From NCBI GenBank assembly GCA_021186555.1, contig JAJKFL010000039.1, forward strand, positions 36,498,733 through 36,562,732: 64,000 nucleotides of DNA, in the 5' to 3' direction. The translations under genes and the position numbers were made by a program. Origin of the DNA: Reticulitermes speratus (Eukaryota; Arthropoda; Insecta; Blattodea; Rhinotermitidae). The notes beneath the pieces were generated by a model, which saw only the letters and a program-made list of their open reading frames with translations, had not been told where the DNA came from and ran no database searches. Below, in pieces: positions 22,297-33,600 of this stretch (its first letter is position 1; each line of letters starts with the position of its first letter).

Positions 22297-22740
22297 TCTA
22301 CATCAGTGGTATTTAACCTTTTTTGTTCGCGTACCCCCAGATATAATTTCTCGTCAACTTTGTACCCCCAAAGTTGTTGGTGCATAATTCAAGTTATACA
22401 TAGTCTATAATCTACATCTGAAATAAGTTAAATAAATTACATCCAAAATAATGTATTAAATAATAAATTTTAAATGAGAAAAAGGAGAGTCAAGCTATTA
22501 AATAACAAATATATTATATGCACTATGTGGAATAAAACGAAACTAGCCGCCAGATAAGAAGGAGAGAGAGAAAAAATGGCCCTCCCAAATCGCATGTCCT
22601 TACGTCCGGGTCTCTTGTGGCTAACCCTAAATCTGGCCCTGATTATTCAGTGTTTATCATGAAATAATATATTTATTTTTTTTAATTTTACGTGCCCCCT
22701 AAGATGTCTTCGCGTACCCCGGAGACACGTGGCACCTGTA
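22297..22740 (+). mobile_element. hAT-like non-autonomous element, degraded
   Basis: cagtggtatttaaccttttt begins it, followed by gttcgcgtacccccagat. Near the other end cttcgcgtaccccggagaca occurs in the same orientation. The opening matches the CAGTGGTTnnnAACC type of hAT terminus. A matching inverted end and an 8-bp TSD were not found. Confidence 0.45.
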
Positions 22741-22799
22741 GCCACATAATGGTCATATCTAGAAGCCTGTAACTGAACGGCGGCTAGTTCACATCGTCT

Positions 22800-23060
22800 A
22801 CAGTAGGTCTACACAGCATACGGTCCGCGGGCCGCACGTGGCCCACTGTGGCTCACTGCGCGGCCCTGATGACGTTTGGAAACAATATTTATTTTAAAAA
22901 ATTCCACCATGAACGTGAATAAAAACAATCAACGCTATTCTGTGACTGACAACCATTTGAAAGACATTTTAAAAACACCCACTTCATGTATGACCCCCAA
23001 ATACAACCTTGTTGGCGAAAAGATATGTACTATCTCTCATTACGTTTGCAAGGTGATTAG
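22800..23060 (+). pseudogene. Possible hAT transposase C-terminal relic
   Basis: ggtccgcgggccgcacgtgg near 22823 is typical of hAT-flanking non-coding sequence. The frame from 22909 contains NHLKDILKTPTS, similar to the 'HL..ILR.A.S' segment near the C-terminus of hAT-like transposases (ZBED/GTF2I-repeat relatives). This is a weak call. Confidence 0.35.
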
Positions 23061-23564
23061 GAAAAGCACAAATGTTTTCTTTCAACTAAACATTTTTATC
23101 GCTTTTCAATAATTCATGATTAAGAATAAAAATAATTGAAAATTTTTTTATTTAATTTCGTTAGGAAATTATTATTAAGGTATTGGCAACCCCCCTCCCC
23201 GGAATTTACCACTGCATTTCGCACCTGTTTTCTTTGGAGCAAGACGGCCCTCGCCGGTTTCTGAGTCGTGCAGACCTAATCCATACACTACGGGCGATCC
23301 CGAATTATTTCTGTGGTTTCTCTCAGCAACTCCACATATATTCCTTGGAAGAGTCCTAAAGAGGAGACAGGATGATACAGAAAGGATTGGGGGGTCGTGA
23401 CCTGTCTGGAAGCACCGTAATTTAAACTATTGCATCAGCAGGGGAGACCTGCGTACATAGTAGCAGAATATGGCGCAGCCCACTCTGTGACGTCACGAGG
23501 TAAAAGCAAAATCGTTCCGGAGTTTCGTGAGGCACCATACTCAATACGTATGTGGAACGGACTT
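23061..23564. other. No gene recognised
   Basis: AT-rich then mixed sequence. Nothing supported apart from the SINE-D 3' end that begins at its right edge. Confidence 0.35.
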
Positions 23565-23825
23565 TCGTCTGTCCACACCATGAAGGCGTATAGGGTCAGT
23601 AGAAGTACAGCTCCACTCATTATTAACCTCGGCGCTAGATGGAGGTGAGCGGTCAACAGCACGCCACAGACGCTTTACCCCCTGGAAAGAACGCCGGTAC
23701 CCATTGAATGTTAGGCTGGGTGGGCCCCAGACCCGGTCTGGACGTTTTGGAGAAGATAAAAAATCTGATACCCCTACCCGGAGTCGAATCCCGGTCCGTC
23801 CAGCCCTTAGCATAGTCGGTATGTC
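23565..23825 (-). mobile_element. SINE-D copy
   Basis: On the plus strand it reads ccatgaaggcgtatagggtc, agctccactcattattaacc, ggctgggtgggccccagacc and gagtcgaatcccggtccgtc, the reverse of family D with an intact B box. The head's A-box end fades near 23825. Confidence 0.75.
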
Positions 23826-24034
23826 GACTTTTTTTTAACTTTATGTAGTTGCAACAGATCATGTACAGCTTGCAAGAGGCAGCATCGTTACAGAACATCA
23901 GTCGTGTACCAGTGGTTCCAAATCGTAACGACATACAACTCAAAGGCCACTCTAGTCCGTATTTGTTGTCGATCCTACACAATTTTGTCGTATAAGCAAG
24001 ATGAATGTATTTCGATGGAACATGCCCAACCCGC

Positions 24035-24190
24035 ACGTTGGAACGAAGTGTAACGCATCACTGAGCTACCCTGCTGTTGAGAGACATAACTCCTTTCTTC
24101 ACCTTCGGCACTGGATGGAGTTGAGTGATCAGCCTCACGTTCCGGAAGCTTTAACCCTGAAAAGGAATGGGGAATCGGAAGACTGTTACA
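24035..24190 (-). mobile_element. SINE-D-like fragment, diverged
   Basis: aactcctttcttcaccttcg, gcactggatggagttgagtg and gctttaaccctgaaaagg follow family D antisense order at low identity. Confidence 0.4.
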
Positions 24191-24716
24191 GCCCACTGCG
24201 GAGGCATGGGGTTAGTACCAGCATATTTTGTATGGAGTTGCCATGAACAGTGTGGCGCTGAGGAAGGTTTCTCTACCAATTCTTCGGGTTTCCTTTGCCA
24301 GTAAATATTTGACGTGTGTTCTGTAGTCAGACACAACTTCCGTGATGTGTGTGGCAGCACTGACAAGCCAGAACATATGTTACATCGCAGACCCTTACGA
24401 CCAACTTCCTTCCCTCTTCTCTGAAGAGTTAAGGAATGTTATTCATGTTGTTTGTATGTTTGTTTGAATTACAGCTAGGCTGTTGGTCATTTAAGGCATG
24501 TCCACAGCTTTCCTCAGCTACAGACCATCACGACTTCCTCTGTAGACATTCTGCATCATCCTAACATACGTCATAAGACATACAACAGGTTTACTGTCAT
24601 TTGGGTTTTTACGACAGTGAACATTTTAGAGTTACTTCTTCTTACTTAAAAATTCGGAAAAACATAACCAATAAAATAGTCACCATGGTAGTGTGTTATT
24701 ATTAGTAATTATAAAT
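24191..24716. other. No gene recognised
   Basis: No supported feature. Small overlapping ORFs only. Confidence 0.35.
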
Positions 24717-24974
24717 GTCGCCGATCCCAGTGGCTGCGCGGCCTAAGGCGTGCGTCTGCGGCCGCCCGCTTGCTGGGGTTGCGGGTTCGAATCCCTCCGG
24801 GGGCATGGATGTTTGTTGCTTGTGAGTGTTGTGTAGTCAGGTAGAGGTCTCTGCGTCGGGCTGATCAATCGTCCTGAGGATTCCTACCGAGTGTGCTGTG
24901 TCTGAGTGTGATCGTGAAGCCTCGGTGATGAGGAGGCCCTGACCCACTAGGGCTGTCGAGCCACAAGAAAAAAT
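24717..24974 (+). mobile_element. SINE-A copy
   Basis: The tRNA-Leu-like head has A box tggctgcgcggcctaaggcg and B box gcgggttcgaatccc. The body reads gtgttgtgtagtcaggtaga and gtgatcgtgaagcctcggtg, ending gggctgtcgagccac plus A-rich tail. Short repeats attataaat at 24708-24716 and 24975-24983 flank it. Confidence 0.82.
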
Positions 24975-25245
24975 ATTATAAATATTATCACGTTGGTTTA
25001 ATAGCAGTTGATTGCGCGACTCTACATTGCTAGTATCCTTCTTAGCAATGAAATGGAAACCTCGTAGTCTTTATCCCTGCAAAAATGAATCTAGTTCGTT
25101 GGCACTTTTCGTTGCTTGCTTGCTTATACGTTTTCAAATATGAACACGTAACTACTGTGTGGTTTGAGACAGTAGAATCCTAGTCGTCCTTCTCAGTAGA
25201 GGAATATAAAAAGAAGCACCTCACTGTATTTACAGCTTTATTACT

Positions 25246-25500
25246 GGCTCCCACTCGCTACGGTCTGGACGGTCTGGGGATCGAATCCCAGTGGTAGCGA
25301 AATTTTCCGCAACCGTCCAGACCGGCCCTGAGGCCCACCCAGCCTCCTGAAAAATGAGTACCGGGTAAAGCGTTCCGGGGCGTGGCGTTGACTACGCCCT
25401 CCATCTAGCGCAGAGGTTAAAGAAAGTGTAGTTATACGTCTACGCCCTCTCTGTGCCTTCATGGCCTCTTCTAGGGTGAACTTTACCTTTACGCTTTATA
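25246..25500 (+). mobile_element. SINE-D copy, head partly truncated
   Basis: Starts within the tRNA head (cccactcgctacggtctgga), with B box ggggatcgaatccc, then accggccctgaggcccaccc and ctccatctagcgcagaggtt. It ends with the characteristic actttacctttac. Flanks ctttattac (25236-25244) and ctttattat (25501-25509) form a likely TSD. Confidence 0.75.
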
Positions 25501-25671
25501 CTTTATTATTAGCCCAATTTTACGGGACACATTTCGAGTATCGATGACTATACAGTCTGTGTAAGTTGTATGCAACAAGACATACAGATACCGTAAAAGG
25601 ATCATGAGATATTAATTTACTTAAAAAATATTCAATGATATGTAAATATTTTAATTTTGGTTTTCTATGGC

Positions 25672-25722
25672 TATTGACCTGAAGATGGCCATCTCAAATG
25701 TTTTATGAAACATGGAAGAAAT
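25672..25722 (+). ncRNA. Degenerate hammerhead-like motif
   Basis: CUGAAGA at 25679-25685 is followed by U and GGCC, and GAAAC occurs 16 nt later, but stem II does not pair and no clear triplet follows. Probably a dead copy. Confidence 0.25.
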
Positions 25723-26599
25723 TGTGCTGAGCGCAATAAAAATGGTTTATGTCATTTTGTAGTTACGTAAGTATATATTTTGTACTCATCGTGTCTTCGA
25801 AAATGTCATACAGAAGAGCTGTTCAATAAGGATGCATTACGTCAAGAGCAGAAGTACAGCCCGCAAGTCTCTGTTTGCCAGCTGGCGTGCTTGGTCTACA
25901 TTCACGTCTGTTTACCTTCTTGGCTTAAAATAACATCCAGTGACGTCCTTCAGGATCGGGTAAATCCATATTGTTACAGGCACTGCTGTAGAGAGAACCA
26001 CGCGTTGCTGTTTTTACAATGTTATGTTCATACTAAACTTACCAACATCGCAGATGTAACGGGGCACTGTGAATTTAAAAGCAGGCAGGGCTGGTTTAAG
26101 GCATTTCAGTGCCCAAAGCAAAAATTAATTTTTCGGTTCTCACCTACGCGTGATCCTTAACTGATAACGCAGGTGGAACAATGTAAATATTTACACACAA
26201 AATATGTCTGACACAAAATCAGAGGCAAAACCGACGTCTCCGGGGCCCTCCACAGGTTAGGGGGTCTCGTGAAGTGTCGCAAAATGCAGTAGCCTGAAAC
26301 CGGACCAGACAAAGGGTTAAATTTGGAGAATGCTTGCAACCAAGTGGTTCAGAATCCTGTATACCCCTGTCTCCAAGATCTAAAACCAATTAAAATGAAC
26401 AACATTTTAATTCTATGTGCTATTTCATGTCGCCGTTTAACTTGATACCTCAGCATATGACAAAGAACATTGATTTAGTGCATATAAAAATATTTGGGCC
26501 TAACAGAGGGGTTTAAATAGACGGAAAATGAGGAATACTGCGTAATTACTGTACTTTGGACTAATATTGTTAGAACTATCATCAGGTCAAGGAGGACGA
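25723..26599. other. No gene recognised
   Basis: A 126-codon plus ORF (25780-26160) and small minus ORFs show no known domain. No repeat family assigned. Confidence 0.35.
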
Positions 26600-27145
26600 T
26601 GTGGCAGCTGGGAGTTGAGAAATTCGTGACAAGATTTTATTGGAAAAATCTGAAGAGAAGATATCTGTTAAGAGGACGTCGGTATAGATGGGAAGATAAC
26701 ATTAATATTCAGAAGTTTATTAAAACAGGGTGTCAGGGTATGAACTGCTCTTACCTGGATCAAGAAAGGACAATTGACCTGGAACTTATGAGCAGCATCG
26801 GAGTTCTGGGTTCCATAAAAACAGTGAATTTGCCCTGTCCGCACCATGAAGACTTACAGGGGGAGTAGAAGTATAGCTCCACTCTTCTTAACATCGGTAC
26901 TAAATACAGGTAAGAGGCCAATTTCGCTCCCCGACCGCTTTACGGCCGAGAAAGGACCCCGGTACCCATTAAACAGGGAGTCTGTGTGGGGCCCAGAGCC
27001 GGTCTGGGCGGTACTGGAGAAAAAATATGTTGCTGTTACCGGAATTTGAATCCCAGACCTTTCAGCCCATAAAACATTGGGAATTCCTTAATCAGCTAAG
27101 CGAGGATCAGCGTCTCAAAAAGACCTATCGGCTCCATGCAATCAG
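26600..27145 (+). pseudogene. Old LINE-X 3' relic split by a SINE
   Basis: RYRWEDNINIQKFIKTGCQGMN...LDQER resembles [32 protein letters not shown] of LINE-X. The LINE 3' UTR resumes after the SINE as gggaattccttaatcagcta. It is much more diverged than the copy at 27191. Confidence 0.6.
26824..27066 (-). mobile_element. SINE-D copy inside LINE-X relic
   Basis: Plus-strand text gaatttgccctgtccgcacc, ccatgaagacttacaggggg, gaccgctttacggccgagaa and gaatttgaatcccagacctt is family D reversed. ccataaaaaca (26813-26823) and ccataaaaca (27067-27076) form the TSD, differing by one A. Confidence 0.72.
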
Positions 27146-27190
27146 CTGTCCCTTATGTCTTAGTATTTTGTTATAAGCTATCTGACCTCA

Positions 27191-27778
27191 TCTTTCGGTG
27201 CAGGATCTTCTGTCTTCCAGTTTGCTATCCAAAAATACAAAGATTAAGATATACAGAACTGTAATTTTGCCTGTTGTTTTGTATGGGTGTGAGACTTGGT
27301 CTCTCACACTGAGGGAGGAACATAGGCTGAGGGTGTTCGAGAATAGGGTGCTGAGGGGGATATTTGGGTCTAAGAGGGACGAGGTGACAGGGGAGTGGAG
27401 AAGACTAGATAACGAGGAACTTAATGATCTGTACTCATCACCAAATATTATTCGGGTGATCAAATCGAGAAGAATGAGGTGGGCGGGGCATGTAGCACGT
27501 ATGGGTGATGGGAGAGGTGCATACAGGGTTTTGGTGGGGAGACCTGAGGGAAGGAGACCACTTGGAAGACCCAGGCGTAGATGGGAGGATAATATTAAAA
27601 TAGATCTTCAAGAAGTGGGATGGGGGGCATGGACTGGATTGATTTGGCTCAGGATAGGGACAGGTGGCGGGCTCTTGTGAGTGCGGTAATGAACCTTCGG
27701 GTTCCATAAAACGCGGGGAATTTCTTGACTAGCTGACGACCTGTTAGCTTCTCAAGGACTCTGCTCCATGGAGTTAGT
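27191..27778 (+). mobile_element. LINE-X 5'-truncated copy (RT C-terminal region)
   Basis: tatctgacctca at 27179-27190 and 27779-27790 is the 12-bp TSD. The encoded protein reads [55 protein letters not shown] and [19 protein letters not shown], the usual end of a LINE ORF2 beyond the RT palm. After GWG the frame is shifted by one base relative to the 18217 copy, so the true C-terminus is lost. The 3' UTR ends near gagttagt. Confidence 0.85.
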
Positions 27779-27790
27779 TATCTGACCTCA

Positions 27791-28207
27791 CTGCGCAAGA
27801 GTGACGGCCTGCAGAGCGAATTGTCAGGTCAGCAAGCAAGCCTACGCGGAACTGAACATCAGACCGGGCAGAGGCAAAACACAAATTTAGCGCAGTGATA
27901 TGTTTATTCATGTTCCTATGACGCGCGAGGCGTATTTATGCCCTCTATACCACCTGTAAAAATATGTTTACCGCATGCTGTTCAAAATAACCCAGACGGA
28001 TTGTCATTACAGGGCTTAACACAAAGTTGTTCCAGCACTTCAAATTTCAGTAACTTAAAGTTATGCACATTCCGTGCATTTGCCCTACACACCCAAGTTT
28101 TACTTCCAACTACCGCGCAAAGCAGCACGATCACTCATGGATTAAACATCGCGTATCAAAACCTTGGGTTTCCACTCCGTCAAAAACAGGAGATACTTAA
28201 TACCGCA
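27791..28207. other. No gene recognised
   Basis: A 90-codon plus ORF (27938-28210) has no known domain. Nothing else seen. Confidence 0.35.
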
Positions 28208-28592
28208 TAGGTGCACACCCAGAATTTTTCACTGGGTGGGGGGGCTGACCCCGAGGCTATATATAATTTACGTTTGATTTTAAAAATTATGTTATAAAAA
28301 TTATGTCGTAAGTATAACATAACACTGTCAGCAAATGCATTTATGTACATACATGCTCTAACAGTCAATCAGTGTCCTATGTTCTTGTTTTTTTTTTAAT
28401 TTAGTAATTTGTTTTTCAAAATTCTAATGTACTAGTCATCAGCCGATTTCAGTGGCTGATTTCGGCTGAAGGGTAAATCACGTAAAGCTTTTTATATCAT
28501 AATATCTACAAAATCAGTTTTTTTTTTTAATTTCGGTTTTGGGGGGTTTGGGGGGATCCAGCCCGGCAGGCCTCCTCTTGGGTGCGCCCCTG
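28208..28592. mobile_element. hAT-like non-autonomous element
   Basis: taggtgcacacccagaattt at the left pairs with ttgggtgcgcccctg at the right. Near-identical 8-bp flanks ataccgca (28200-28207) and atactgca (28593-28600) fit the hAT TSD length. The body is AT-rich with G-runs and non-coding. Confidence 0.6.
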
Positions 28593-29013
28593 ATACTGCA
28601 AGATGTTTGGAGACAGCCTTTTACATTGTAACACTTTACGTTCTAATACCATACATGTGTTTCAATCTGTACAATTTTAGTGATACTGTATAACGACTGA
28701 CTGTTGTTTATAAAAAGCTGATGTGAATAAAGTCACAGGTCTAGAAGTTCGCAAATATGTACTGGAAGGCGTAACGTGTTTCAAAGTGTGCACTGTTCTA
28801 TGCAGATGTGCATTTGTGTTCCACTTGTCAGCAATACGACGACTGGGGACACACAAACGCAGTTTGGAATGACTAACATGCAGCTGTGCAGCGCACCGCT
28901 TAGCCGCATAACCCCGAATCGTGGTGATCAGCTCAGACTCCATTAGGTAACGTTTCACTTCATTTAGAGCTGTTCTTCCCCGTCCTTCTGGTACCACTAA
29001 TAACTTACGAATG
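28593..29013. other. Unassigned, one minus-strand ORF
   Basis: The minus frame 29024-28677 (115 codons) reads GRGRTALNEVKRYLMESELI and AAKRCAAQLHVSHSKLRLCV without frame breaks, but I recognise no domain. It could be an old repeat. Confidence 0.3.
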
Positions 29014-29300
29014 GGCCGATCCATGCCTCAGGCGGTTAGTCGCCGGCCTCTCACCGCGGAGACCCGGGTTCGATACCGGGTCAGTCAATGTGGGATTTGT
29101 GGTGGACAAAGTGGTACTGGGACAGATTTTTCACCGAGCACTTCGGGTTTCCCCTGTCAATTTCAATGCACCGGTGCTCCACTACAAGGAAAACGGGGAA
29201 GAAACTAATAATAATCATCATAATCGTCTTCATCACAGGGTTGGACAATAAGCCTCAAGGCTGCGGTGCGTCCGTAGCATCTGCTGCGGGACCCTTCACA
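29014..29300 (+). mobile_element. SINE-C copy
   Basis: The head has A box tgcctcaggcggttagtcgc and B box cgggttcgataccgg. The body gggatttgtggtggacaaag is followed by gtggtactgggacagatttt and the 3' end ctgctgcgggacccttcac. Confidence 0.82.
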
Positions 29301-29894
29301 AAAGAAATGTCTTATGAAATCTCAGAAATATTCCAGATTTCCCATAACTGGGAACGAGGTCATTCTTAAACGGCTGATTCAGTTCTCGCCAATATACATA
29401 TTATCTGCATGACCGATGGACGATAAAATTTTATGAGGTTCAGCTGCTGTACAAAGTCTGTGACGTCAGCATTACGTCGATATTCCAGTAACGTATATAA
29501 TCAGAAGTCTGAGAGAGATAAAGCCTTAACATGGATTGGATTATATCGTGCGAGGTTCATGGTCATACAGCTTATGTTATTATCTGCCATATGTAAATGT
29601 TAAGAGAGTCATGGATACGGTCATTCAGTTCGGTAGGAAAAGTGACTTGGCTACCTACACGACTATATGGAAATAAAGCTAAGACGGAAGAACCAACGTG
29701 GACACACAATATTCACAGTTTGAGAATCTCCTGAAGGTGTGAGCACATGCAATGTTATTAATTCTAACAAATAAAATAGCCCATTCCTCTATCAATATTT
29801 TGTCATCGACAAAAATGTTTACTCTGTTACTGTTCACTGACAGTTGTAGTTTATAATTGGCGGAAAATTTGGATTTATAATTTGTTACAAAGTG
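29301..29894. other. No gene recognised
   Basis: No domain-bearing ORF. A (gt)n tract begins just inside the following element. Confidence 0.35.
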
Positions 29895-29902
29895 GTTTAG
29901 GC

Positions 29903-30434
29903 CAGGGGTGTCCGTTTTGTGTGTGTGTGTGTGCACAGGCCACATCCATTACTGTTGGCTGTTTCGCGGACCGCACGCATAGAAATCACAATATGTGGTA
30001 TACCAAACACCTAAATTATTGTGCAGTATGTTGTAGAATGTATATATATATATATATATAATTTACAGATGTGATCGCGGACCGCGTAACACAACATGGC
30101 GGCCCGCAGGTTGTAGGCCAGCGGTCGCCAACCATTCGGACCTCACGGACCACTAAACTCACAATTTTGAATCCCGCGGACCACTAACATGAATTTTTTT
30201 TTAAAAGGTACAAACATCTATAAAATAATGACCATAAAAGTTCCATTTTATTAATATGAAATGCACTTGTTTAATTATAACAAAATTATTAGTGTGATAT
30301 TTGTTGCTGCTTGTTTGAAATAAGTTTATGGATTCTTGGCTCCAATTTCTCCACGGACCACCAAACTTTTCTCGCGGACCATCAGTGGTCCGCGGACCAC
30401 CGGTTGGCGACCGCTGTTGTAGGCTACACCCCTG
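29903..30434. mobile_element. Outer hAT-like element, interrupted
   Basis: caggggtgtcc at the left and acacccctg at the right form terminal inverted repeats. 8-bp flanks gtttaggc (29895-29902) and gtttagtc (30435-30442) differ at one base. The interior holds a (gt)n tract, gtttcgcggaccgcacgcat, a (ta)n tract and a second element inserted at 30119. Confidence 0.68.
30119..30416. mobile_element. Inner hAT-like element nested in the outer one
   Basis: cagcggtcgccaacc and ggttggcgaccgctg are exact terminal inverted repeats of 15 bp. ttgtaggc at 30111-30118 and 30417-30424 is a perfect 8-bp TSD. Several gcggaccac/ctcacggaccac subterminal motifs are present. Non-coding interior. Confidence 0.88.
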
Positions 30435-30725
30435 GTTTAGTCGGTATAGTGACTAGACTGTAGGCCGAAATATCTAAGAAACCTCTTTCGATTCCCATCA
30501 GGGGCAAGAGCTTATTTCTTCTCCAAAGCGCACAGACCAGCTCTGGGGCCCATCCCGCCTCCTATTCAATGGTAACGGGACGGCGGGTAGGGGGGGGGGA
30601 TTTTTCTTCTAGAGTAAAGTGGCCGGCGAGTGAAACTGACCATGCATTTCCATGTAGTATCGAGGTTAAGAAGATTGGCCGTATATCTCCATTCCCTCAC
30701 ATTGACTCATGGCGTGCAAACATCT
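30435..30725 (+). mobile_element. SINE-D copy disrupted at its 5' end
   Basis: The head fragment ggtttagtcggtatagtgac and a B-box-like tttcgattcccatcagg are followed by ggggcccatcccgcctccta, taaagtggccggcgagtgaa and cattgactcatggcgtgc. The outer hAT element abuts its head. A minisatellite starts at its 3' end. Confidence 0.65.
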
Positions 30726-31095
30726 TGACCTTACAACATTCCGCTGCACATCTTGACCTTACAACATTCTGCTGCACATCTTGACCTTACAACATTCCGC
30801 TGCACATCTTGACCTTACAACATTCCGCTGCACATCTTGACCTTACAACATTCCGCTGCACATCCTGACCTCACAACATTCCGCTGCACATCTTGACCTT
30901 ACAACATTCCGCTGCGCATCTTGACCTTACAACATTCCGCTGCACATCTTGACCTTACAATATTCCGCTGCACATCTTGACCTTACAACATTCCGCTGCA
31001 CATCTTGACCTTACAACATTCCGCTGCACATCTTGACCTTACAACATTCCGCTGCACATCTTGACCTTACAACATTCCGCTGCACATCCTGACCC
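30722..31095. repeat. 28-bp minisatellite, about 13 units
   Basis: The unit is made of catcttgaccttacaacatt plus ccgctgca. Few variants occur (catcctgacctcac, ctgcgcatc, caatattcc). It grows directly out of the SINE-D 3' end. Confidence 0.97.
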
Positions 31096-31387
31096 ATACG
31101 GGTGGCCGAGGGACTTGCTAACTTCATGCAACAGAGTCTAATTGAAAAGCTGCTAGTAGACTTCCTGGTCAAGAAAATTTACTATCGTGTTTAGAAGCGC
31201 CCGCCATTAGACCACATCCTGAGCGAGTTGAATCCAGGCGGCAGCCTCACACACTCATTATTTAAAGTCAATTTTAATATTATCCTCTGACCGATGTCTA
31301 GGTGTCTTCCTCTCTATTTCTCCGACTGAAATTTGGTATGCAATTCTGTTGTCCCCCATGTACCAGTAACACGTCCTAGGCTATACT
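31096..31387. other. No gene recognised
   Basis: tacgggtggccgagggactt near 31096 resembles a tRNA A-box region, and gagttgaatccaggcgg near 31226 a weak B box. Possibly an old SINE. Confidence 0.3.
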
Positions 31388-31786
31388 AACTACTAACTAA
31401 CTCCATTTAGCACAGTCCTTCTTGAGAAGCTAACAGGTCGTCAGCTAGTCAAGAAATTCCCCGCATTTTATGGAACCCGAAGGTTCATTACCGCACTCAC
31501 AAGAGCCCGCCACCTGTCCCTATCCTGAGCCATATAAATCCAGCCCCATCCCACTTCTTGAAGATCCATTTTAATATTATGTGTCCCTGTCACAACGGCA
31601 TGGCGCGTCCTCGGGTTGCGGATGGAGGAACGGCCTCCAGATATGGAAGGTAGCTGCGAATACATTGAATAAGCAGTCGCGGACAGCCGACAAGGGGTGG
31701 CCTTCCAGCTTGGGGGTTTGGCGAGGTGCTAACAACTCCTCACCGTAAAAAAACATTACCATGTTACGAAACACTATACAAAGCCC
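31388..31786 (-). mobile_element. Internally deleted LINE-X derivative (5' end joined to 3' end)
   Basis: aggctatact at 31378-31387 and 31787-31796 bounds the insertion. Read on the minus strand, about 205 bp of 5' non-LINE-RT sequence (ccttccatatctggaggccg, atccgcaacccgaggacgcg) joins directly to the LINE-X 3' end at aatattaaaatggatcttca, continuing to the [15 protein letters not shown] end and 3' UTR. The 5' part is probably the LINE 5' UTR. This makes it a short internally deleted copy. Confidence 0.65.
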
Positions 31787-31796
31787 AGGCTATACT

Positions 31797-32384
31797 GCCA
31801 TTACAAAGTGGCTGAGAGAGTCGGCCTGCATGTCGTTTCAGAGTCGTGCGAACAAAGAGACATGGTGTGATAAGGCATTGGTTATTAATACCGGGAAAAC
31901 GAACTGGGTTAGTTTTCACTACCGAGGGCCAACGTGGAGGCAATGTTCACACAAACAAGCCAAGTGCCACGAGTATTGGCACTGTGCCACCGCTGAACAC
32001 TGCAGCCTGTCATTACTGTTGGGGCGCAGATTGACATTTGATGAAAACAATGTAGATTATATTCAAAGAACAATTTAAAGTGCCACGTGACTGAAATCCG
32101 GGGTTTCTGAACTCTGATAATTCCATATCGCTCACGAGATACGGTCCAAAGTCCAAGTAAACCAGAGCAATGCTGCCGAGGCTATATATGTGCTGAAATA
32201 TTCATTCCAGGAAAATAAGCGCCACGTTATACACCGAATGGGAGTCGAACCTACGACTCTTGTGTTCGAGAGATCGAAGACATTTCGCGTGCCAGACCAC
32301 GTGACTAATAAAAATAACGATAATAATAATAAACATATATGTGGATGAAAAGAGACTAAATAACTAACAAACTTACTTCATACA
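31797..32384. other. No gene; tRNA-like relic at 32230-32310
   Basis: On the minus strand gtcgtaggttcgactcccat is a good B box and gtggtctggcacgcg an A-box-like sequence. It is probably a tRNA-derived SINE or tRNA pseudogene. The rest is unassigned. Confidence 0.4.
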
Positions 32385-32855
32385 GACGAACTGTTCTTGA
32401 GAAGCTAACAGTTCCTCAGCTATTCAAGTAATTCTCCGCATTTTTAGAATCAAATTTTCATTATCACTTTTCCAAGAACTAGTCACTTGTCCCTATTTTA
32501 AGCTAGATCAAACCAGTCCAAGCTCCCATTCTATTTCTTAAACATCCATTTTAATATTATTCTGCTATCTATATCTACGTCTTCCAAGTGGCTCTTTCTA
32601 TCACATTTTCACACCAAAACCCTGTATGCACCTCTCTGCCCACATACGTGTTACATTCCCTGCCCATTTCATTCATCTTGACTGTATAACTCAAATAATA
32701 TTTGGTGAGGCCCCTCATTATGCAGATTCTTCCAGTTTTCTGTTAATTTCTCGTTCCTAGGCTCAAATAACTTTCTCTCTTCCTGATAGACCAAGTTTCA
32801 CACCCAAATAAAACAACAGGCAAAACTAAAGTTCTGCATATTTTAATCATTATAG
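32385..32855 (-). pseudogene. LINE-X relic, diverged
   Basis: The reverse complement preserves the order YGCET-like region, PNIIRV-like region, GHV-like region, [11 protein letters not shown] region and the 3' UTR ctgttagcttctcaagaa. Many stops are present. Clearly older than the copies at 27191 and 31388. Confidence 0.6.
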
Positions 32856-33012
32856 AGTTTGAATAGCAAAAGGCAAGACAGAAGATTTTGGACGCCCTAG
32901 AGGAAAGAAGCTGTCCAAGATATTATCAGTAAATTACAAACTGATGGGCTATAGACATGCATGAAGAACATAAACAAGATGGAAAGAATAATAATAATTT
33001 TCCATTATTGTA

Positions 33013-33600
33013 CTAATGTTACGATTTCCATCAGACATCTATTTCCATTGTTATAGTATTTTACGATTTCCATCAGACATCTATTTCCATTGTTATAGTA
33101 TTTTACGGTTTCCATCAGACATCTATTTCCATTGTTATAGTATTTTACGATTTCCATCAGACATACTTCCATTGTTATACTATTTTACGATTTCCATCAC
33201 ACACCTATTTCCATTGTATACTATTTTACGGTTTCCAGCAGACATCTATTTCCATTGTTATACTATTTTACGATTTCCATCACACACCTATTTCCATTGT
33301 TATAGTATTTTACGATTTCCATCAGACATACTTCCATTGTTATACTATTTTACGAGTTCCATCACACACCTATTTCCATTGTTATACTATTTTACGGTTT
33401 CCAGCAGACATCTATTTCCATTGTTATACTATTTTACGATTTCCATCACACATCTTTTTCCATTGTTATACTTTTTACGATTTCCATCAGACATATTTTA
33501 ATTTATACTATTTTACGATTTCCATCACACACCTATTTCCATTGTTATACTATTTTACGATTTCCAGCAGACATATTTCCATTGTTATACTATTTTATTA
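33013..33600. repeat. 42-bp minisatellite, about 14 units
   Basis: The unit contains ttttacgatttccatcagac and atctatttccattgttata. Variants include deletion of ctattt (tacttcc) and catcacacac for catcagacat. A 161-codon ORF over it (period 14 residues) is an artefact. Confidence 0.95.

Noticed and set aside
26157..26339. Possible host exon in small minus ORF
   Set aside because: No splice-consistent partner, no domain and no coding signal beyond openness.
33016..33501. 161-codon ORF with 14-residue repeats
   Set aside because: Explained by the 42-bp array; unit deletions would break any conserved protein.
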